64,000 nucleotides of DNA from JALYXI01 sp963795835 (lineage in GTDB: Bacteria; Acidobacteriota; Terriglobia; Bryobacterales; Bryobacteraceae): contig CAWCJC010000001.1 of assembly GCA_963795835.1 (NCBI GenBank), forward strand, positions 62,001 to 126,000, given 5' to 3'. Both the position numbers and the translations under genes were made by a program. Under the pieces are notes generated by a model. The model saw only the letters and a list, made by a program, of their open reading frames with translations. It was not told the origin of the DNA and searched no databases. Below are positions 17,146 to 26,996 of this stretch, piece by piece. Numbering within the stretch: position 1 is the stretch's first letter; every line of letters starts with the position of its first letter.

Positions 17146-19428
17146 CTAACGCTTCTTTCGTCTCCGCTGCGGCTCTGGTTCCACCAGTGAGAATTGCAGT
17201 CTGCGTTCGGTAGGCTCGACTCGTTCGAGAACTACCCTCACTTCGTCCCCAATCGAGAACTGCCGGCGTGTGTGTTGTCCGATGATCTTCCTTACATTCT
17301 CGTGATACTGGAACCGCTCGCCAGGAAGAGATTCAATGGGCACCAGCCCTTCGATGAACAAATCTTCCAACTCGACAAACAGACCGTATTTCGCCGTGCT
17401 GATGATCAACGCCTTGAATTCATCTCCGACACGGTTCTCCATGAACTTCACCTTCTTCCACTCCACCAGCTCCCGTTCCGCCTCCGCGGCGCGGCGCTCC
17501 GTGAGCGAACATGCGTCGGCGATGCTTTGCAACTCCTCCTCTGCCGGCGGTGTGGTCTTATCGAACACGCCCCCGAGAAGCCGGTGAATCACGAGATCCG
17601 GATACCTTCGGATGGGTGAAGTGAAATGCGTGTAAAAATCCGCCGCCAAGGCAAAGTGCCCGACGTTCGTCGGGCTATACCGCGCCTGCTTGAGCGAACG
17701 CAGCATCAGATAACTGAGTACCCGCTCCTCCGGCTTGCCCTGAATCTTCGCAATCAGCTTTTGATAGTTCCGGGACGAGATCTTAATCGGCTGGTTTAAT
17801 TCCGCGATGGTCCTGCGCGCCTTGGAGCCGTCACGATTCCTTGTGGTGGCGCTAAACTGCTTGATCGGCGTCGACACACCTAGCGACACCTTGAAGTGCC
17901 GCGCTACCTCTTCGAAATCCATTACGCGCTTGGCATCCGGAATCTCGTGAATTCGATAAATCGACGCCGGGATCTGCTGCTCCAGGTGCGCCGCCACCGC
18001 TTCATTCGCCGCCAGCATAAATTCTTCGATGAGCCGGTTCGCCTCCGTTCGTTCCGCTTTCTGGACACCCGTCATCACGCCAGATTCATCGAATTCGATC
18101 TTCGCTTCCGGCATATCGAAATCGATCGAGCCGCGCCGTTCGCGTTTGCCCTTCAGGATAAGCGCCAGCTCGGCCATCATCTCGAACCGATCCACCAGAG
18201 TTGCGTACCGCTCCCGCTGGGCTTTGTCTCCTTCGAGCACCAGATGAACATTCGTGTACGTCATCCGCTCCACGCTGCGGATCACGCCGCGGCAGAACTG
18301 CTGAGCCACAACGCTTCCTTGCCTGTCGATCTCGAGCAAAGCGGACATTACCAACCGGTCGCAATCCGGACGCAGCGAACAGATATCCGTGGAAAGTTCG
18401 AAGGGCAGCATCGGTACCGCGCGATCGGGAAAATACACGCTGGTGCCGCGCTCGCGGGCCTCTTCATCGATCGGTGAGCCCGGCCGCACATAATGGCTCA
18501 CGTCCGCGATATGAACGTGCAAAGCGAAGTGCCCGTTTGGCAGCCGGTCCACCCAGACCGCATCGTCGAAATCGCGCGCCGTCTCTCCGTCAATGGTCAC
18601 CACGGGCATTCCGCGAAAATCCTGCCGTCCCACCAGTTCTTCTGCAGTGATCACCACCGGAGTATTCTGTGCCTGCAGCAACGCCTCCGGAGAAAACTTG
18701 TTTGGTAAATGATGTTTGCGAATCGTGATTTCAACATCAATTCCGAAATCGTCCGGGTGTCCTAAGATCTCTACGACCCGGCCAATTGCATCCTCGTGCC
18801 GGCCCGGTCCGGCAAACTCCAGCACCTCGACATTGACAATCATTCCATCCAGGTCGGAAGCGCGCTTCACCAACACCGGTGCTGCCCCAATTCGGTTCTT
18901 GTCTGCTTCCGAAGGCAGCGCCATGTCTTCCGGGATCTCGATCCAATCGCGGAGCCGCTCGTCCTGCGGCACGACATAAAACCCGCGCCGCCCAATCCGG
19001 AACTCGCCCACCACTGTCGGGTGCGCCCGCTTCAGGATCTTGACAATTTCCCCATCAGCCTTGCCGTCGCTCTCGATGCGTTTGATTCGCGCAATTGCCC
19101 GGTCGCCGTTCATCGCCGCGCGCGTGGCATCGGCCGGAATGAAGATGTCGCCGGCGATGCCTTCGATCTTGCGATCGGGAATCAGAAAGCCGAAGCCGTC
19201 CCGATGCATGCTGATTCGCCCCGCGACGAACTCACGGCCTCTTGCCGTTGCCGAGTAATGCCCGGGACGCAACTCGATCAACTCGCCGCGCTCCACCAGG
19301 CGTTCGAGTGAAACTTCCAGTTTCTCGCGCTCGTCGCCCTTAGTGTGAAGTTCGCGAACCAGTTGCTTCAAGTTCGCTTTCCCGTGCGGCAGCTTGAGAA
19401 TGTGCTGCATCAGCACGGCGTCTTTCAT
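17146..19428 (-). CDS. rnr: ribonuclease R
   Basis: A 3'-to-5' exoribonuclease of the RNase II/R family that degrades structured RNA. The 760-residue protein has an N-terminal winged helix (about 1-75), cold-shock domains (GRISMHRDGFGFLIP, then VVGEFRIGRRGFYVVP), the RNB catalytic domain with the metal-binding run of aspartates (DGETARDFDDAVW, about residues 265-277), RGTSVYFPDRAVPMLP and YTHFTSPIRRYPDLVIHRLL, and a C-terminal S1 domain (ISTAKYGLFVELEDLFIEGLVP) followed by a basic tail RRRKKR. Length and domain order fit RNase R rather than RNase II. It is a single gene between convergent and divergent neighbours. Confidence 0.95.
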   Translation of the reverse strand: MKDAVLMQHILKLPHGKANLKQLVRELHTKGDEREKLEVSLERLVERGELIELRPGHYSATARGREFVAGRISMHRDGFGFLIPDRKIEGIAGDIFIPADATRAAMNGDRAIARIKRIESDGKADGEIVKILKRAHPTVVGEFRIGRRGFYVVPQDERLRDWIEIPEDMALPSEADKNRIGAAPVLVKRASDLDGMIVNVEVLEFAGPGRHEDAIGRVVEILGHPDDFGIDVEITIRKHHLPNKFSPEALLQAQNTPVVITAEELVGRQDFRGMPVVTIDGETARDFDDAVWVDRLPNGHFALHVHIADVSHYVRPGSPIDEEARERGTSVYFPDRAVPMLPFELSTDICSLRPDCDRLVMSALLEIDRQGSVVAQQFCRGVIRSVERMTYTNVHLVLEGDKAQRERYATLVDRFEMMAELALILKGKRERRGSIDFDMPEAKIEFDESGVMTGVQKAERTEANRLIEEFMLAANEAVAAHLEQQIPASIYRIHEIPDAKRVMDFEEVARHFKVSLGVSTPIKQFSATTRNRDGSKARRTIAELNQPIKISSRNYQKLIAKIQGKPEERVLSYLMLRSLKQARYSPTNVGHFALAADFYTHFTSPIRRYPDLVIHRLLGGVFDKTTPPAEEELQSIADACSLTERRAAEAERELVEWKKVKFMENRVGDEFKALIISTAKYGLFVELEDLFIEGLVPIESLPGERFQYHENVRKIIGQHTRRQFSIGDEVRVVLERVEPTERRLQFSLVEPEPQRRRKKR

Positions 19429-19451
19429 GTATCGATTATTATAAGAAAACG

Positions 19452-20009
19452 ATGAAGACTCTTCTCGCTCTCGTCCTGGCCGCAGGATCGGCGTTCGGCG
19501 CCACTCTTCCGCGGCAGGCGCCGGAACTTGCCATCCATATGACCGATGGCTCTCAGACGCTGCTCAGCAGTTATAAAGGCAAAGTGGTGCTGCTCGCGTT
19601 TGTCTTTACCACCTGTCCGCACTGCCAGAATTTAACCGGAATCCTAAACGGCCTACAGGCCGAATACGGCCCCAAAGGCGTGCAGATGCTGGAGAGTTGC
19701 TTCAATGAAGGCGCCAACAATCTGACCGCTGCCTTTAAGCAGACCTATGTTCGCGGGTTTCCCGTTGGATACAACGAAAAGATGACTGTGCTCGAGTTCC
19801 TTCAGCACTCCGCGATGGAGCCCTATTACGTGCCGATCGTCGTATACATTGATCGCAAGGGCATGATCCGCTCCCAATACATTGGGGAAGGCAACAGCGA
19901 ACCGGAGATCCGCGCGAACCTGGATAAGCTGTTGAAAGACGCGCCTGCCACCAAAGCGCCCGTGCACCATAAGACCGGCGCGACCACCTCTTCGCTTCGC
20001 CAACACTAA
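19452..20009 (+). CDS. exported redoxin (thioredoxin-fold, peroxiredoxin/TlpA-like)
   Basis: A 185-residue thioredoxin-fold protein with a cleavable-looking signal peptide (MKTLLALVLAAGSAFGA). The redox motif CPHC lies at about residue 56 in VFTTCPHCQNL, the position used by TlpA/ResA-type reductases and AhpC/TSA proteins. Further blocks are SYKGKVVLLAFVF and VPIVVYIDRKGMIRSQYIG. It probably reduces or oxidises thiols in the periplasm; the partner is unknown. It starts 24 bases from the divergent RNase R start and ends 40 bases before the FecR-domain gene, so the two may be cotranscribed. Confidence 0.78.
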   Translation: MKTLLALVLAAGSAFGATLPRQAPELAIHMTDGSQTLLSSYKGKVVLLAFVFTTCPHCQNLTGILNGLQAEYGPKGVQMLESCFNEGANNLTAAFKQTYVRGFPVGYNEKMTVLEFLQHSAMEPYYVPIVVYIDRKGMIRSQYIGEGNSEPEIRANLDKLLKDAPATKAPVHHKTGATTSSLRQH

Positions 20010-20048
20010 CTTTCCTGTCCACGTCCAGGAAATCCGGACGTCAATAGA

Positions 20049-21473
20049 ATGATGCGACTGCTGGTGATCTTTGCCGCGACCGTGCTCTCCGCCGCGCCCG
20101 CGCGGTTTGCGCGTTTGGGTCAGTTCTCCGGCACTGCCGAAATGCAGCTTCGCGCTGGCGAACCATTCCGCCCCGCTGTACAAAACACGCCAATCCCGCA
20201 AGGCGCAAGAGTTCGCACGGAAAGCGCTCGCCTGGAAACGGAACTCGATGACGGCAGCGTTCTGCGCCTCACCGGAACATCTTTGGCCGAACTGTCGGAC
20301 TATACGGCCCTGTCGACAGGCCAGCACATCACATCGATTGCGCTGGATGAAGGGACGTTTTACTTCACTGGCCGTCCGCACGAAAACGATACGCTTTCGC
20401 TCGCCGCCCCTGGGGCGCAGGTCACACTTCGTCACCGGGCGCGGCTTCGCTTCGAAATTTCCTCCAACGGAACCGAAATCGCCGTGCTCGAAGGCCGTGT
20501 CCGTTTCGCGACGCCCACCGCGGAGTTGGATCTTCGGGAGGGACAGCTTGCGCGCGTCCCCCAGAGCAAGAGCGGGCACTTCCAGATCTTTCGCGAAATC
20601 CCGCAGCTTGAGGCCGATGATTGGAGCCGTAAGCGCGATCTGGTGCAGGAGGGAAGCCTTTCGGCTACGCATCTTCCCGGCATTCGCTTCGGAGCCGCGG
20701 ATCTGGATATGACCGGCTCCTGGCTCCAGACAGACGATGCCGGCCTGGTCTGGAAACCGAAAGTGACCGAGACCTGGGCACCTTTCCAGTCTGGCACTTG
20801 GCAATGGTACGGCGAGCTTGGGTATACGTGGGTGGCGGCGGAGGATTGGGGCTGGGCACCCTATCATTACGGCCGTTGGCTACAACACAACGCCCTTGGC
20901 TGGGTGTGGGTACCCGGATCCAGCTCGATCTTTAAACCCGGCGAAGTCTACTGGATGCGGAACTCCGGGCTGGCGCTCTGGGGACCGCTTGCACCCAACG
21001 AAGCTTGGACCGCCCAGGAACCCGCGAGACAATTCGCTGCTTTGAACACGTCCGTTGCGCCTTTTATCCCCGGACAGAGAACGCTCGATCCCGCCGCCGA
21101 GGTTTCGAAACCGAAGGACCTTCTCTCCGCTGCCAGGTTTACCGTCGCGCTTCCTTCTCCGCCCTTCATCGCGGCGCGCCTGGACGAAACGAATCTTCCG
21201 CTTCGCTCGGCGCCCTTCCAGTTGACCAGTTCCCCATCCGCACCTGAGGTCCAGGTGTCGGGCGCGAGTTTCGAACCGCGGCTTGTGGAGGTTCCGCCCG
21301 CCACGGTTGCACCCCCGCCTACCCGGACCGTGGTCATCGATCGCCCGGTCTATGTCGAAGTTCCCGAGACGTTGGAGGTTTACTATCCCTTTCCCGTGTA
21401 CAGCGGTTTCATCGTGCTGAATCCCGCCGTCTCAGATGGCCGCAGGCCGAAGAAGAAAGAGTTTGGCAAATAG
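20049..21473 (+). CDS. secreted FecR-domain protein with DUF6600-like repeats
   Basis: A 474-residue exported protein. After a signal peptide (MMRLLVIFAATVLSAAPA) comes a FecR-type region (residues ~45-175: GARVRTESARLETELDDGS, GTFYFTGRP, APGAQVTLRHRARLRFE). After it comes a Trp-rich region of DUF6600 type (about 230-325) with repeated W-x2-Y-G-x-W and GWAPYHYGRW, GWVWVPG motifs. The C-terminal 100 residues are Pro-rich. FecR-domain proteins of this architecture are common in Acidobacteriota and their role is unknown; periplasmic or cell-surface signalling or structure is a guess. Confidence 0.75.
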   Translation: MMRLLVIFAATVLSAAPARFARLGQFSGTAEMQLRAGEPFRPAVQNTPIPQGARVRTESARLETELDDGSVLRLTGTSLAELSDYTALSTGQHITSIALDEGTFYFTGRPHENDTLSLAAPGAQVTLRHRARLRFEISSNGTEIAVLEGRVRFATPTAELDLREGQLARVPQSKSGHFQIFREIPQLEADDWSRKRDLVQEGSLSATHLPGIRFGAADLDMTGSWLQTDDAGLVWKPKVTETWAPFQSGTWQWYGELGYTWVAAEDWGWAPYHYGRWLQHNALGWVWVPGSSSIFKPGEVYWMRNSGLALWGPLAPNEAWTAQEPARQFAALNTSVAPFIPGQRTLDPAAEVSKPKDLLSAARFTVALPSPPFIAARLDETNLPLRSAPFQLTSSPSAPEVQVSGASFEPRLVEVPPATVAPPPTRTVVIDRPVYVEVPETLEVYYPFPVYSGFIVLNPAVSDGRRPKKKEFGK

Positions 21474-21942
21474 CCGTTTCGACTTCCAACCTCCCATACC
21501 GCTGGTCACCGAACTGATGCGTGAATATGCCGCTCAACTCGGAATCGACCTGTGCTTCCAGAATTTCGAAGAAGAACTGGCAGGCTTACCCGGCCTGTAT
21601 GCTCCGCCCAAAGGATGCCTGCTGGTGGTGCATGTCGATGACCAGCCTGCCGGCTGCGGTGCTTTTCGGCCAATCAACGGCGATGTCTGCGAAATGAAGC
21701 GGCTTTACGTCCGCCCGGCGTTTCGAGGCCGCGCGTTGGGCCGTGAGATTGCCCAAGCGTTGCTCGAACGCGCGCGCAAAGCCGGCTATCGAGCCATGCG
21801 CCTCGATACGCTCGCCTCCATGCATGCCGCTGTCGCCCTTTATCGGACGCTGGGGTTTCGGGAGATTCCCCCCTACTACCGCAATCCCATTCCTGACTGC
21901 TTGTTCTTCGAGATTACCTTGCAGACGTATGCAAGTCTTTAA
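21436..21942 (+). CDS. GNAT-family N-acetyltransferase
   Basis: A 168-residue acetyltransferase of the GNAT fold. The acetyl-CoA-binding signature is visible as VRPAFRGRALGREIAQALLERA, split here as VRPAFRGRALGREI (about residues 93-106), followed by MRLDTLASMHAAVALYRTLGF and IPPYYRNP, a C-terminal pattern shared with acetyltransferases acting on small molecules or amino acids. Acceptor substrate unknown. The ATG at 21436 lies within the end of the upstream gene (38-base overlap); a TTG at 21463 is an alternative. The 3' end overlaps the hybrid kinase gene by 29 bases. Confidence 0.8.
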   Translation: MAAGRRRKSLANSRFDFQPPIPLVTELMREYAAQLGIDLCFQNFEEELAGLPGLYAPPKGCLLVVHVDDQPAGCGAFRPINGDVCEMKRLYVRPAFRGRALGREIAQALLERARKAGYRAMRLDTLASMHAAVALYRTLGFREIPPYYRNPIPDCLFFEITLQTYASL

Positions 21943-23562
21943 CCCGCTGTGCCAGCTCACGCGAAGTGTAGGGCTTTTGCAGAAACGGGAAAAGCTCGAT
22001 GTTCTTCATGGACTGAGTGGCGTCATAGCCACTTGAAAACAGGACCGGGGGCGTCGTCGATCCAATTGCCTGCAGCTCTTGCAGTGCTTCCTCGCCGGTC
22101 ATAACAGGCATTGAAAGATCCATCACAATCAGAGTGATGCAATCCGATTTCTGCTTGTACACTTCAATGCCTTCCCGCCCATCGGATGCCAGGAGCACGT
22201 CATATCCATAACGAGTAAGCGTCGTTTCGGCCAGCTTGCGAACGCTCGGCTCATCGTCTACCACCAGCACCGTTCCCTTTCCGTAGAGACTTCGCTCGCT
22301 ATCTTCGGGATCAATGGTGGCGGGCGGTTTCCACCGCTGCCGGAAACAGCACCGTGAAGCGGGTACCTTCGCCAGGCTTACTCTTCACGTCAATTGCTCC
22401 GCGATGACTCCGTACGATCCCCAACGTGGCGGCCAACCCCAACCCGCGGCCTTTCGCCTTCGTCGTAAACATCGCGTCGAAGATTCTGGCTTTCACCTCT
22501 TCGGTCATGCCGCATCCATTATCGTGAACCTCGACAGCAACGTATTCGCCTCCCGGAAGATTGGCACCCATCGTCATGCGCTGCAGGTCCGCAGGCCGGT
22601 AATCGCGGCAATGCGTCACGATTCGGATCACGCCGGTGCCCTCTTCGAGCGAGTCCGATGCGTTGATCACCAGATTCATCAGGATCTGTTGAATCAGGTA
22701 AGCATCGCCGTGAACATGCGGCAGACCGGGAGCCAGGCTCCATTCCAGGCGCACGTTGCGGGACAGTGGCAACTCAATCAGATTCCCAATCTCTTGCACC
22801 AGTTTTGAAAGCTCAATCGTATTGGGTTGATTACGCGCTTTAGCGGAAAAACCGACCAGCTGGCTGGTCAAACCGGAAGCCAGTTTGCTGGCGCGCAGCA
22901 CTTCTTCGATCGGGCCATAAGCTGGATGATCAGGGCTCAACGCATCGAGCGCCAGGCTGGAATTGCCAATCATCGCGGTCAGAAGATTGTTGAAATCGTG
23001 GGCAATGACGCTTGAAAGCAAGCCAAGCGATTTTAGTTTCTGCGCGGAATGGAACTGCTCTTCCAGTTTTTTTCGTTCAGAAAGATCCAGAACGAACTCC
23101 ATGCAAGTCCAGTCCGGCGGAGGATGAAGCAGGACGCCGCCCTACCCAAACCGGAACCAATGATCCATCGCGCCGAAACAACTCTTTCTCAAAGGGCTGG
23201 AAAGAACCCTCCTGAATCGCGCGGTTGTACGCCATTTCATCCATCTTTTGGTACTTGGCAGGCGAAAGATCCCGCAGCAGGAGTGCCCCCCCGAGAACCG
23301 TGGCTCGGGTTTGTCCTGTCATTCGAAGAAATGACTCGTTAGCATCGAGCACGCGATCCTGATTGATCTCAATAATCGCGATAACGTTCGAGTCAAACAG
23401 TGCGCTAAATCGCTGTTCGGTATGCCGGAGAACACAGAGAGCCTGCTCTGCGCGGGCGCGTTCTAACTGCTCACGCCGGAGCAGCTCCGCAAATTGCTGT
23501 TCCAAACTCGTGTTCTCAAAATCCGTCCCGTCCACTGAGTCGCCTTTGGGTCTACCCGGCAA
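21914..23562 (-). CDS. hybrid sensor histidine kinase: PAS, kinase and receiver (two +1 frame breaks)
   Basis: Three adjacent frames read as one hybrid kinase. The first (from 23562) has a coiled-coil-like start and a PAS domain (RFSALFDSNVIAIIEIN, ANESFLRMTG). The second has the phosphoacceptor His in VIAHDFNNLL, the N box NLVINASDSL, and the ATP-lid boxes DNGCGM and GRGLGLA. The third is a receiver with the acidic pair in VVDDEP, the phosphoacceptor Asp in LIVMDLSMP and the Lys in LQKPY. The breaks lie at the C run 23140-23142 and at the G run 22322-22324. Removing one base at each gives 1647 bases (549 codons) and a continuous protein. It has no membrane segment, so it should be cytosolic. 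The signal and output are unknown. Confidence 0.82.
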
Positions 23563-23582
23563 CTCACTAGCAATCCGGGGGC

Positions 23583-24527
23583 CTATATCTTCACTGCACC
23601 CTTGTGTTTAGCACCTTCTTTTCCAGCTGATTCAATCAGAGACTCAAGTTGAGCTTCAGGGATAGACAAACCCAGTTTCAGCACATTGCCTACTGCATTT
23701 ACCGTGAGGCTTTGCACAAGAGTCGTCACAGGGGTGCCCGCATTTCCACCACTGGTCTGAATCATGGAAGCGAGAAGCTTGATCACGTCGCCAAGAGCCA
23801 GGGCATCCTGATTGGTATTGGCGGTCAGCTCACCGGTAACGCGGACGGGAGACTCAAAAGTCACGCTGCCGCTGGTCTGGGTGACTTTCTTCAGCAAATC
23901 GCCTTGCAGCACTCCCGAAAGCGGAGTACCGGCGGCCTTAGTGTCACTTGCCAACGCCGACAGCGGAAGCAAGGACACAGTCCAAGCGTCGGCGGCGCTA
24001 TAGGCAGCTACCTTTGCGGCGAGTTCGGCCGAGATGGGAGCCGATACTTTCCGGCGATCCACCGCCGCCTTCACAACCGCCACGTTGCCCATCACTGCGG
24101 TATTCGTATCCAGGATGGCGATTGCACCCTGCGCTTCCGCACTGGTTGGAACAATCAAATCCACTCCGCCGTACCGGGTCACCGAATGGGTGCCGTCCGA
24201 TGTGGCGAGAGCGGCTATTTTTGCCGCGTCAAAGGTGCCCCGAAGCGCCACTAAACCAGCATCATGCCCGGCCGGCGTTGCCATCAGGATCTCCTGCAAA
24301 TCCCGCCGCGGATCGAAGCCGCTCATGTTTACGAACTTGGCGAAATCCCCATCGGCGGGCATCTGCCGCAGAATAAATTGCCCGAAGGGCGAGGTTTTCG
24401 CCTTGGCAACGTTTACGCCCGCTACTATCTGGGCATCGGGCATCGCCAAGCTCAGAAGTTGCGGGTCGGCCGCCGGTAGTAATGTTGAAGCTCCTAAAAG
24501 GGCTGTCGCGAAAGCAAGATGGCGCAT
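23583..24527 (-). CDS. exported protein of unknown function
   Basis: A 314-residue protein with an N-terminal signal peptide (MRHLAFATALLGASTLLPAA). The rest is Ala/Thr/Val-rich and lacks cysteines or recognisable catalytic motifs. Segments such as AQIVAGVNVAKAKTSPFGQFIL and FDPRRDLQEILMATPA, both near the N terminus, resemble a group of acidobacterial exported proteins that I cannot name. It lies 21 bases after the hybrid kinase start on the same strand and 49 bases before ribBA, so it may belong to an operon reading ribBA, this gene, then the kinase. Confidence 0.6.
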   Translation of the reverse strand: MRHLAFATALLGASTLLPAADPQLLSLAMPDAQIVAGVNVAKAKTSPFGQFILRQMPADGDFAKFVNMSGFDPRRDLQEILMATPAGHDAGLVALRGTFDAAKIAALATSDGTHSVTRYGGVDLIVPTSAEAQGAIAILDTNTAVMGNVAVVKAAVDRRKVSAPISAELAAKVAAYSAADAWTVSLLPLSALASDTKAAGTPLSGVLQGDLLKKVTQTSGSVTFESPVRVTGELTANTNQDALALGDVIKLLASMIQTSGGNAGTPVTTLVQSLTVNAVGNVLKLGLSIPEAQLESLIESAGKEGAKHKGAVKI

Positions 24528-24576
24528 GATGGATCCTCTGTTACTTTGAACGAACGGCTCTGGCCGCGTGTTCCTT

Positions 24577-25734
24577 TTATTTCAGCACTGTCGACTGAGA
24601 AACAGGAACCTGTCCGGTGATATGTATGCCAAAACCCGCCAGGGCGACCACTCTTCGCGGATGATTCGTCAGCAGGCGAATGTTGCACAGCCCCAGATCC
24701 GAAAGGATTTGTGCTCCAATCCCGACCTCATGCTGCAATTGCCGCTGCGCAACCGGACCCGCAACCTGCGGGTGTTCCCTGTCATGCGAGGCCAAGCGGT
24801 CGGGCGCTCCCGGTATCTTCTGCGTTCGCATACCGGGCCCGGATTGATGCAAATAAACCAACACGCCCCGGCCTTCTTCAGCGATTTTGCGAAACGAACC
24901 CCGGATCAGCTCCTGGCAATCGCATTGTGTCGACCCGAACACATCACCGAACACGCAATGCGAATGCATTCTAACCAACACGCCATCCTGCCCGGCGACC
25001 TCACCCTTCACCAGCGCGATATGCGTCTCCGAATCAATATCGCTCGCATAAGTAATCATGCGAAATTCGCCCCATTCGGTGCGCAAAACGCCCTCGCCGC
25101 GGCGGTGAATGTAGCGCTCGTGCTGCAACCGGTAGCGGATTAAATCGGCCACCGAGACCATCTTTATACGGTGCTTCGCGCAGAACTCCAACAACTGCGG
25201 CACGCGCGCCATGGTGCCGTCTTCATTCATGATTTCGCAAATCACGCCTCCAGGAGTTAATCCGGCAAGGCGCGCCAGATCTACCGCCGCTTCCGTCTGC
25301 CCGGCGCGCACCAGAACGCCGCCATCGCGGGCCCGAAGCGGGAACACATGTCCCGGTCTTGCCAGATCGCTGGCACGTGTTGCGGGGTCCATGGCGAGTC
25401 GAATGGTGAGCGCGCGGTCCGCGGCGGAGATGCCCGTCGTTACACCCTCCATGGCGTCGATCGATTCAGTGAAAGCGGTGCCGAAGTTCGATGTATTGTG
25501 CGTGCTCATCATCGGGAGCCGCAGGTAGTCACAGCGGGCGCCCGTTAACGCAAGGCAGATCAGACCGCGCCCATGCGTGGCCATGAAATTGATAATCTCG
25601 GGTGTGATCTTTTCGGCGGCGAGCGTCAAATCGCCTTCGTTCTCGCGATCTTCGTCGTCCACCACGACGAGCATGTGGCCGTCGCGGGTCTCCTGAATGG
25701 CTTCTTCCACTGAAACGAACGCTTCGAACGCCAT
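24577..25734 (-). CDS. ribBA: RibBA-type protein: DHBP synthase fused to a divergent GTP cyclohydrolase II domain
   Basis: The N-terminal domain (1-200) is 3,4-dihydroxy-2-butanone 4-phosphate synthase of riboflavin synthesis: VVVDDEDRENEGDL, THGRGLICLAL, TGISAADRALT, RPGHVFPLRA and GLTPGGVICEIMNEDG are all intact. The C-terminal domain (about 205-385) has the GTP cyclohydrolase II zinc ligands (HSHCVFGDVFGSTQCDC) and GIGAQILSDLGL, RLLTNHPRRVV. However, the canonical EGRGIGL block reads HQSGPGMRT here, and the usual RDYGIGAQ reads HEVGIGAQ. DHBP synthase activity is therefore well supported, while cyclohydrolase activity is in doubt. No other rib gene or FMN riboswitch was seen nearby. Confidence 0.85.
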   Translation of the reverse strand: MAFEAFVSVEEAIQETRDGHMLVVVDDEDRENEGDLTLAAEKITPEIINFMATHGRGLICLALTGARCDYLRLPMMSTHNTSNFGTAFTESIDAMEGVTTGISAADRALTIRLAMDPATRASDLARPGHVFPLRARDGGVLVRAGQTEAAVDLARLAGLTPGGVICEIMNEDGTMARVPQLLEFCAKHRIKMVSVADLIRYRLQHERYIHRRGEGVLRTEWGEFRMITYASDIDSETHIALVKGEVAGQDGVLVRMHSHCVFGDVFGSTQCDCQELIRGSFRKIAEEGRGVLVYLHQSGPGMRTQKIPGAPDRLASHDREHPQVAGPVAQRQLQHEVGIGAQILSDLGLCNIRLLTNHPRRVVALAGFGIHITGQVPVSQSTVLK

Positions 25735-25771
25735 AGGCTCTCTTTCCTATGTTAGCGCCCGCGTCGAATCA

Positions 25772-26617
25772 GTGACTGCAAACGGGGCCGTCAGCAAGCG
25801 TGAAGACAGTCTGGCAGCTGAGGAACCGCTGGAGATACGAATCGGCCACGTTTCGGCTGAAGGCAGGGTCACCAGCAGCGTTTCCATTACGATGCGTACG
25901 CCAGGGCACGATGGCGAACTCGCCGCCGGCTTTCTTTACGGCGAAGGTATCGTAAACGGCGCAGGGGAGATCACGGGGATCGCCGAAGCACCGAAGCCGG
26001 GCGCGAACATTGTGCGGGTCGATCTTGCGCCTGAAGTTGTCTTCGAGCCCGCAAACCAGGCACGCAGCTTTTACGCAACTTCCAGTTGCGGAGTTTGTGG
26101 AAAAGCTTCTCTCCAAGCTCTCCTGAGCCGCGGTTTGGTACCAGTGCCCCGCGATAGTTTCGCGTTTTCCGCTTCTCTGGTTCATGTGCTTCCCACACAG
26201 CTGCGCCAAGCGCAGGAGGCGTTTACGGTTACCGGCGGCCTTCACGCAGCGGCGTTGTTCGACAGGCAGGGCAAGCTGCTGTCCCTTCGCGAGGATGTAG
26301 GCCGCCACAATGCCGTGGACAAGCTAATTGGCGCAGAACTCCTGGCCGGACGCCTTCCCCTGCACGATCGCTTGGTTCTGGTCAGCGGCAGAACCAGTTT
26401 CGAACTGGTACAGAAGTGCGTTGCCGCCGGAGCCGCCGTTCTTGCGGCCGTAGGCGCGCCTTCCAGTCTGGCCGTCGAACTCGCCCGGGAGTTCGATCTC
26501 ACACTCCTCGGGTTCGTCCGGAACTCGCGATTCAACATATATTCAGGAGAGTGGCGAATCCTTCATGAAACTCAGAATGCGTGGAGCGACCGTTCGGCTG
26601 AGGCTGACGCAGAGTGA
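25772..26617 (+). CDS. fdhD: formate dehydrogenase accessory sulfurtransferase FdhD
   Basis: FdhD passes sulfur from IscS to the molybdenum cofactor of formate dehydrogenases. Family blocks are EEPLEIRI, VSITMRTPGHDGELAAGFLYGEGI, SSCGVCGK with the sulfur-carrying Cys pair (about residue 110), TGGLHAAALFD, REDVGRHNAVDKLIG, VSGRTSFELVQK and RFNIY at the C terminus. I chose the GTG at 25772, where family similarity begins (281 residues). An ATG at 25697 would add 25 residues and overlap the divergent ribBA gene. No formate dehydrogenase is in the window. The next gene overlaps its end by 53 bases. Confidence 0.9.
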   Translation: MTANGAVSKREDSLAAEEPLEIRIGHVSAEGRVTSSVSITMRTPGHDGELAAGFLYGEGIVNGAGEITGIAEAPKPGANIVRVDLAPEVVFEPANQARSFYATSSCGVCGKASLQALLSRGLVPVPRDSFAFSASLVHVLPTQLRQAQEAFTVTGGLHAAALFDRQGKLLSLREDVGRHNAVDKLIGAELLAGRLPLHDRLVLVSGRTSFELVQKCVAAGAAVLAAVGAPSSLAVELAREFDLTLLGFVRNSRFNIYSGEWRILHETQNAWSDRSAEADAE

Positions 26618-26903
26618 GGTCGCCCAGTTCGCCCGCACGGGTCTGGTGGAGGAAGCAGTTCCCTTCCCCTCCGGAACTTTGCGTTACCGGCTTCTGCGTT
26701 CCTCTGCAATGGCCGCCGATTTTGCTCAGGGAACTCTAACCGTGTCGGTGCCGCCTGACGCTTCTCACGAGTGGACGGAATCAGCGCAGGTCGGGATGGC
26801 CGGGCAAGTAAACGGGCTCGAGATTTTGATTGAGAAGGATTTCCAGTGTGCGCATGGACCCACGGATTTCGATGCGTTTCCGCCTGACCGCCAAGAGCAA
26901 TAA
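26565..26903 (+). CDS. DUF7009-like small protein beside fdhD
   Basis: A 112-residue cytosolic protein. It starts with a basic strand (MKLRMRGATVRLRLTQSEV) and has GTLRYRLL, FAQGTLTVSVP and the conserved core LEILIEKDFQCAH followed by DAFPPDR. This matches a short family (DUF7009-like) often found with molybdenum-related or formate-metabolism genes. Its start lies within fdhD, which supports a link to the same pathway. Function unknown; the assignment rests on sequence pattern and position only. Confidence 0.65.
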   Translation: MKLRMRGATVRLRLTQSEVAQFARTGLVEEAVPFPSGTLRYRLLRSSAMAADFAQGTLTVSVPPDASHEWTESAQVGMAGQVNGLEILIEKDFQCAHGPTDFDAFPPDRQEQ

Positions 26904-26996
26904 GCTGAGCCAATCTACCCCCTCCTGCCCTGCGAGGACAAACCTGGATCGCGATAAGCTAGAGACCTTACGCGACTGATCCCAATTTCGGCCGAG

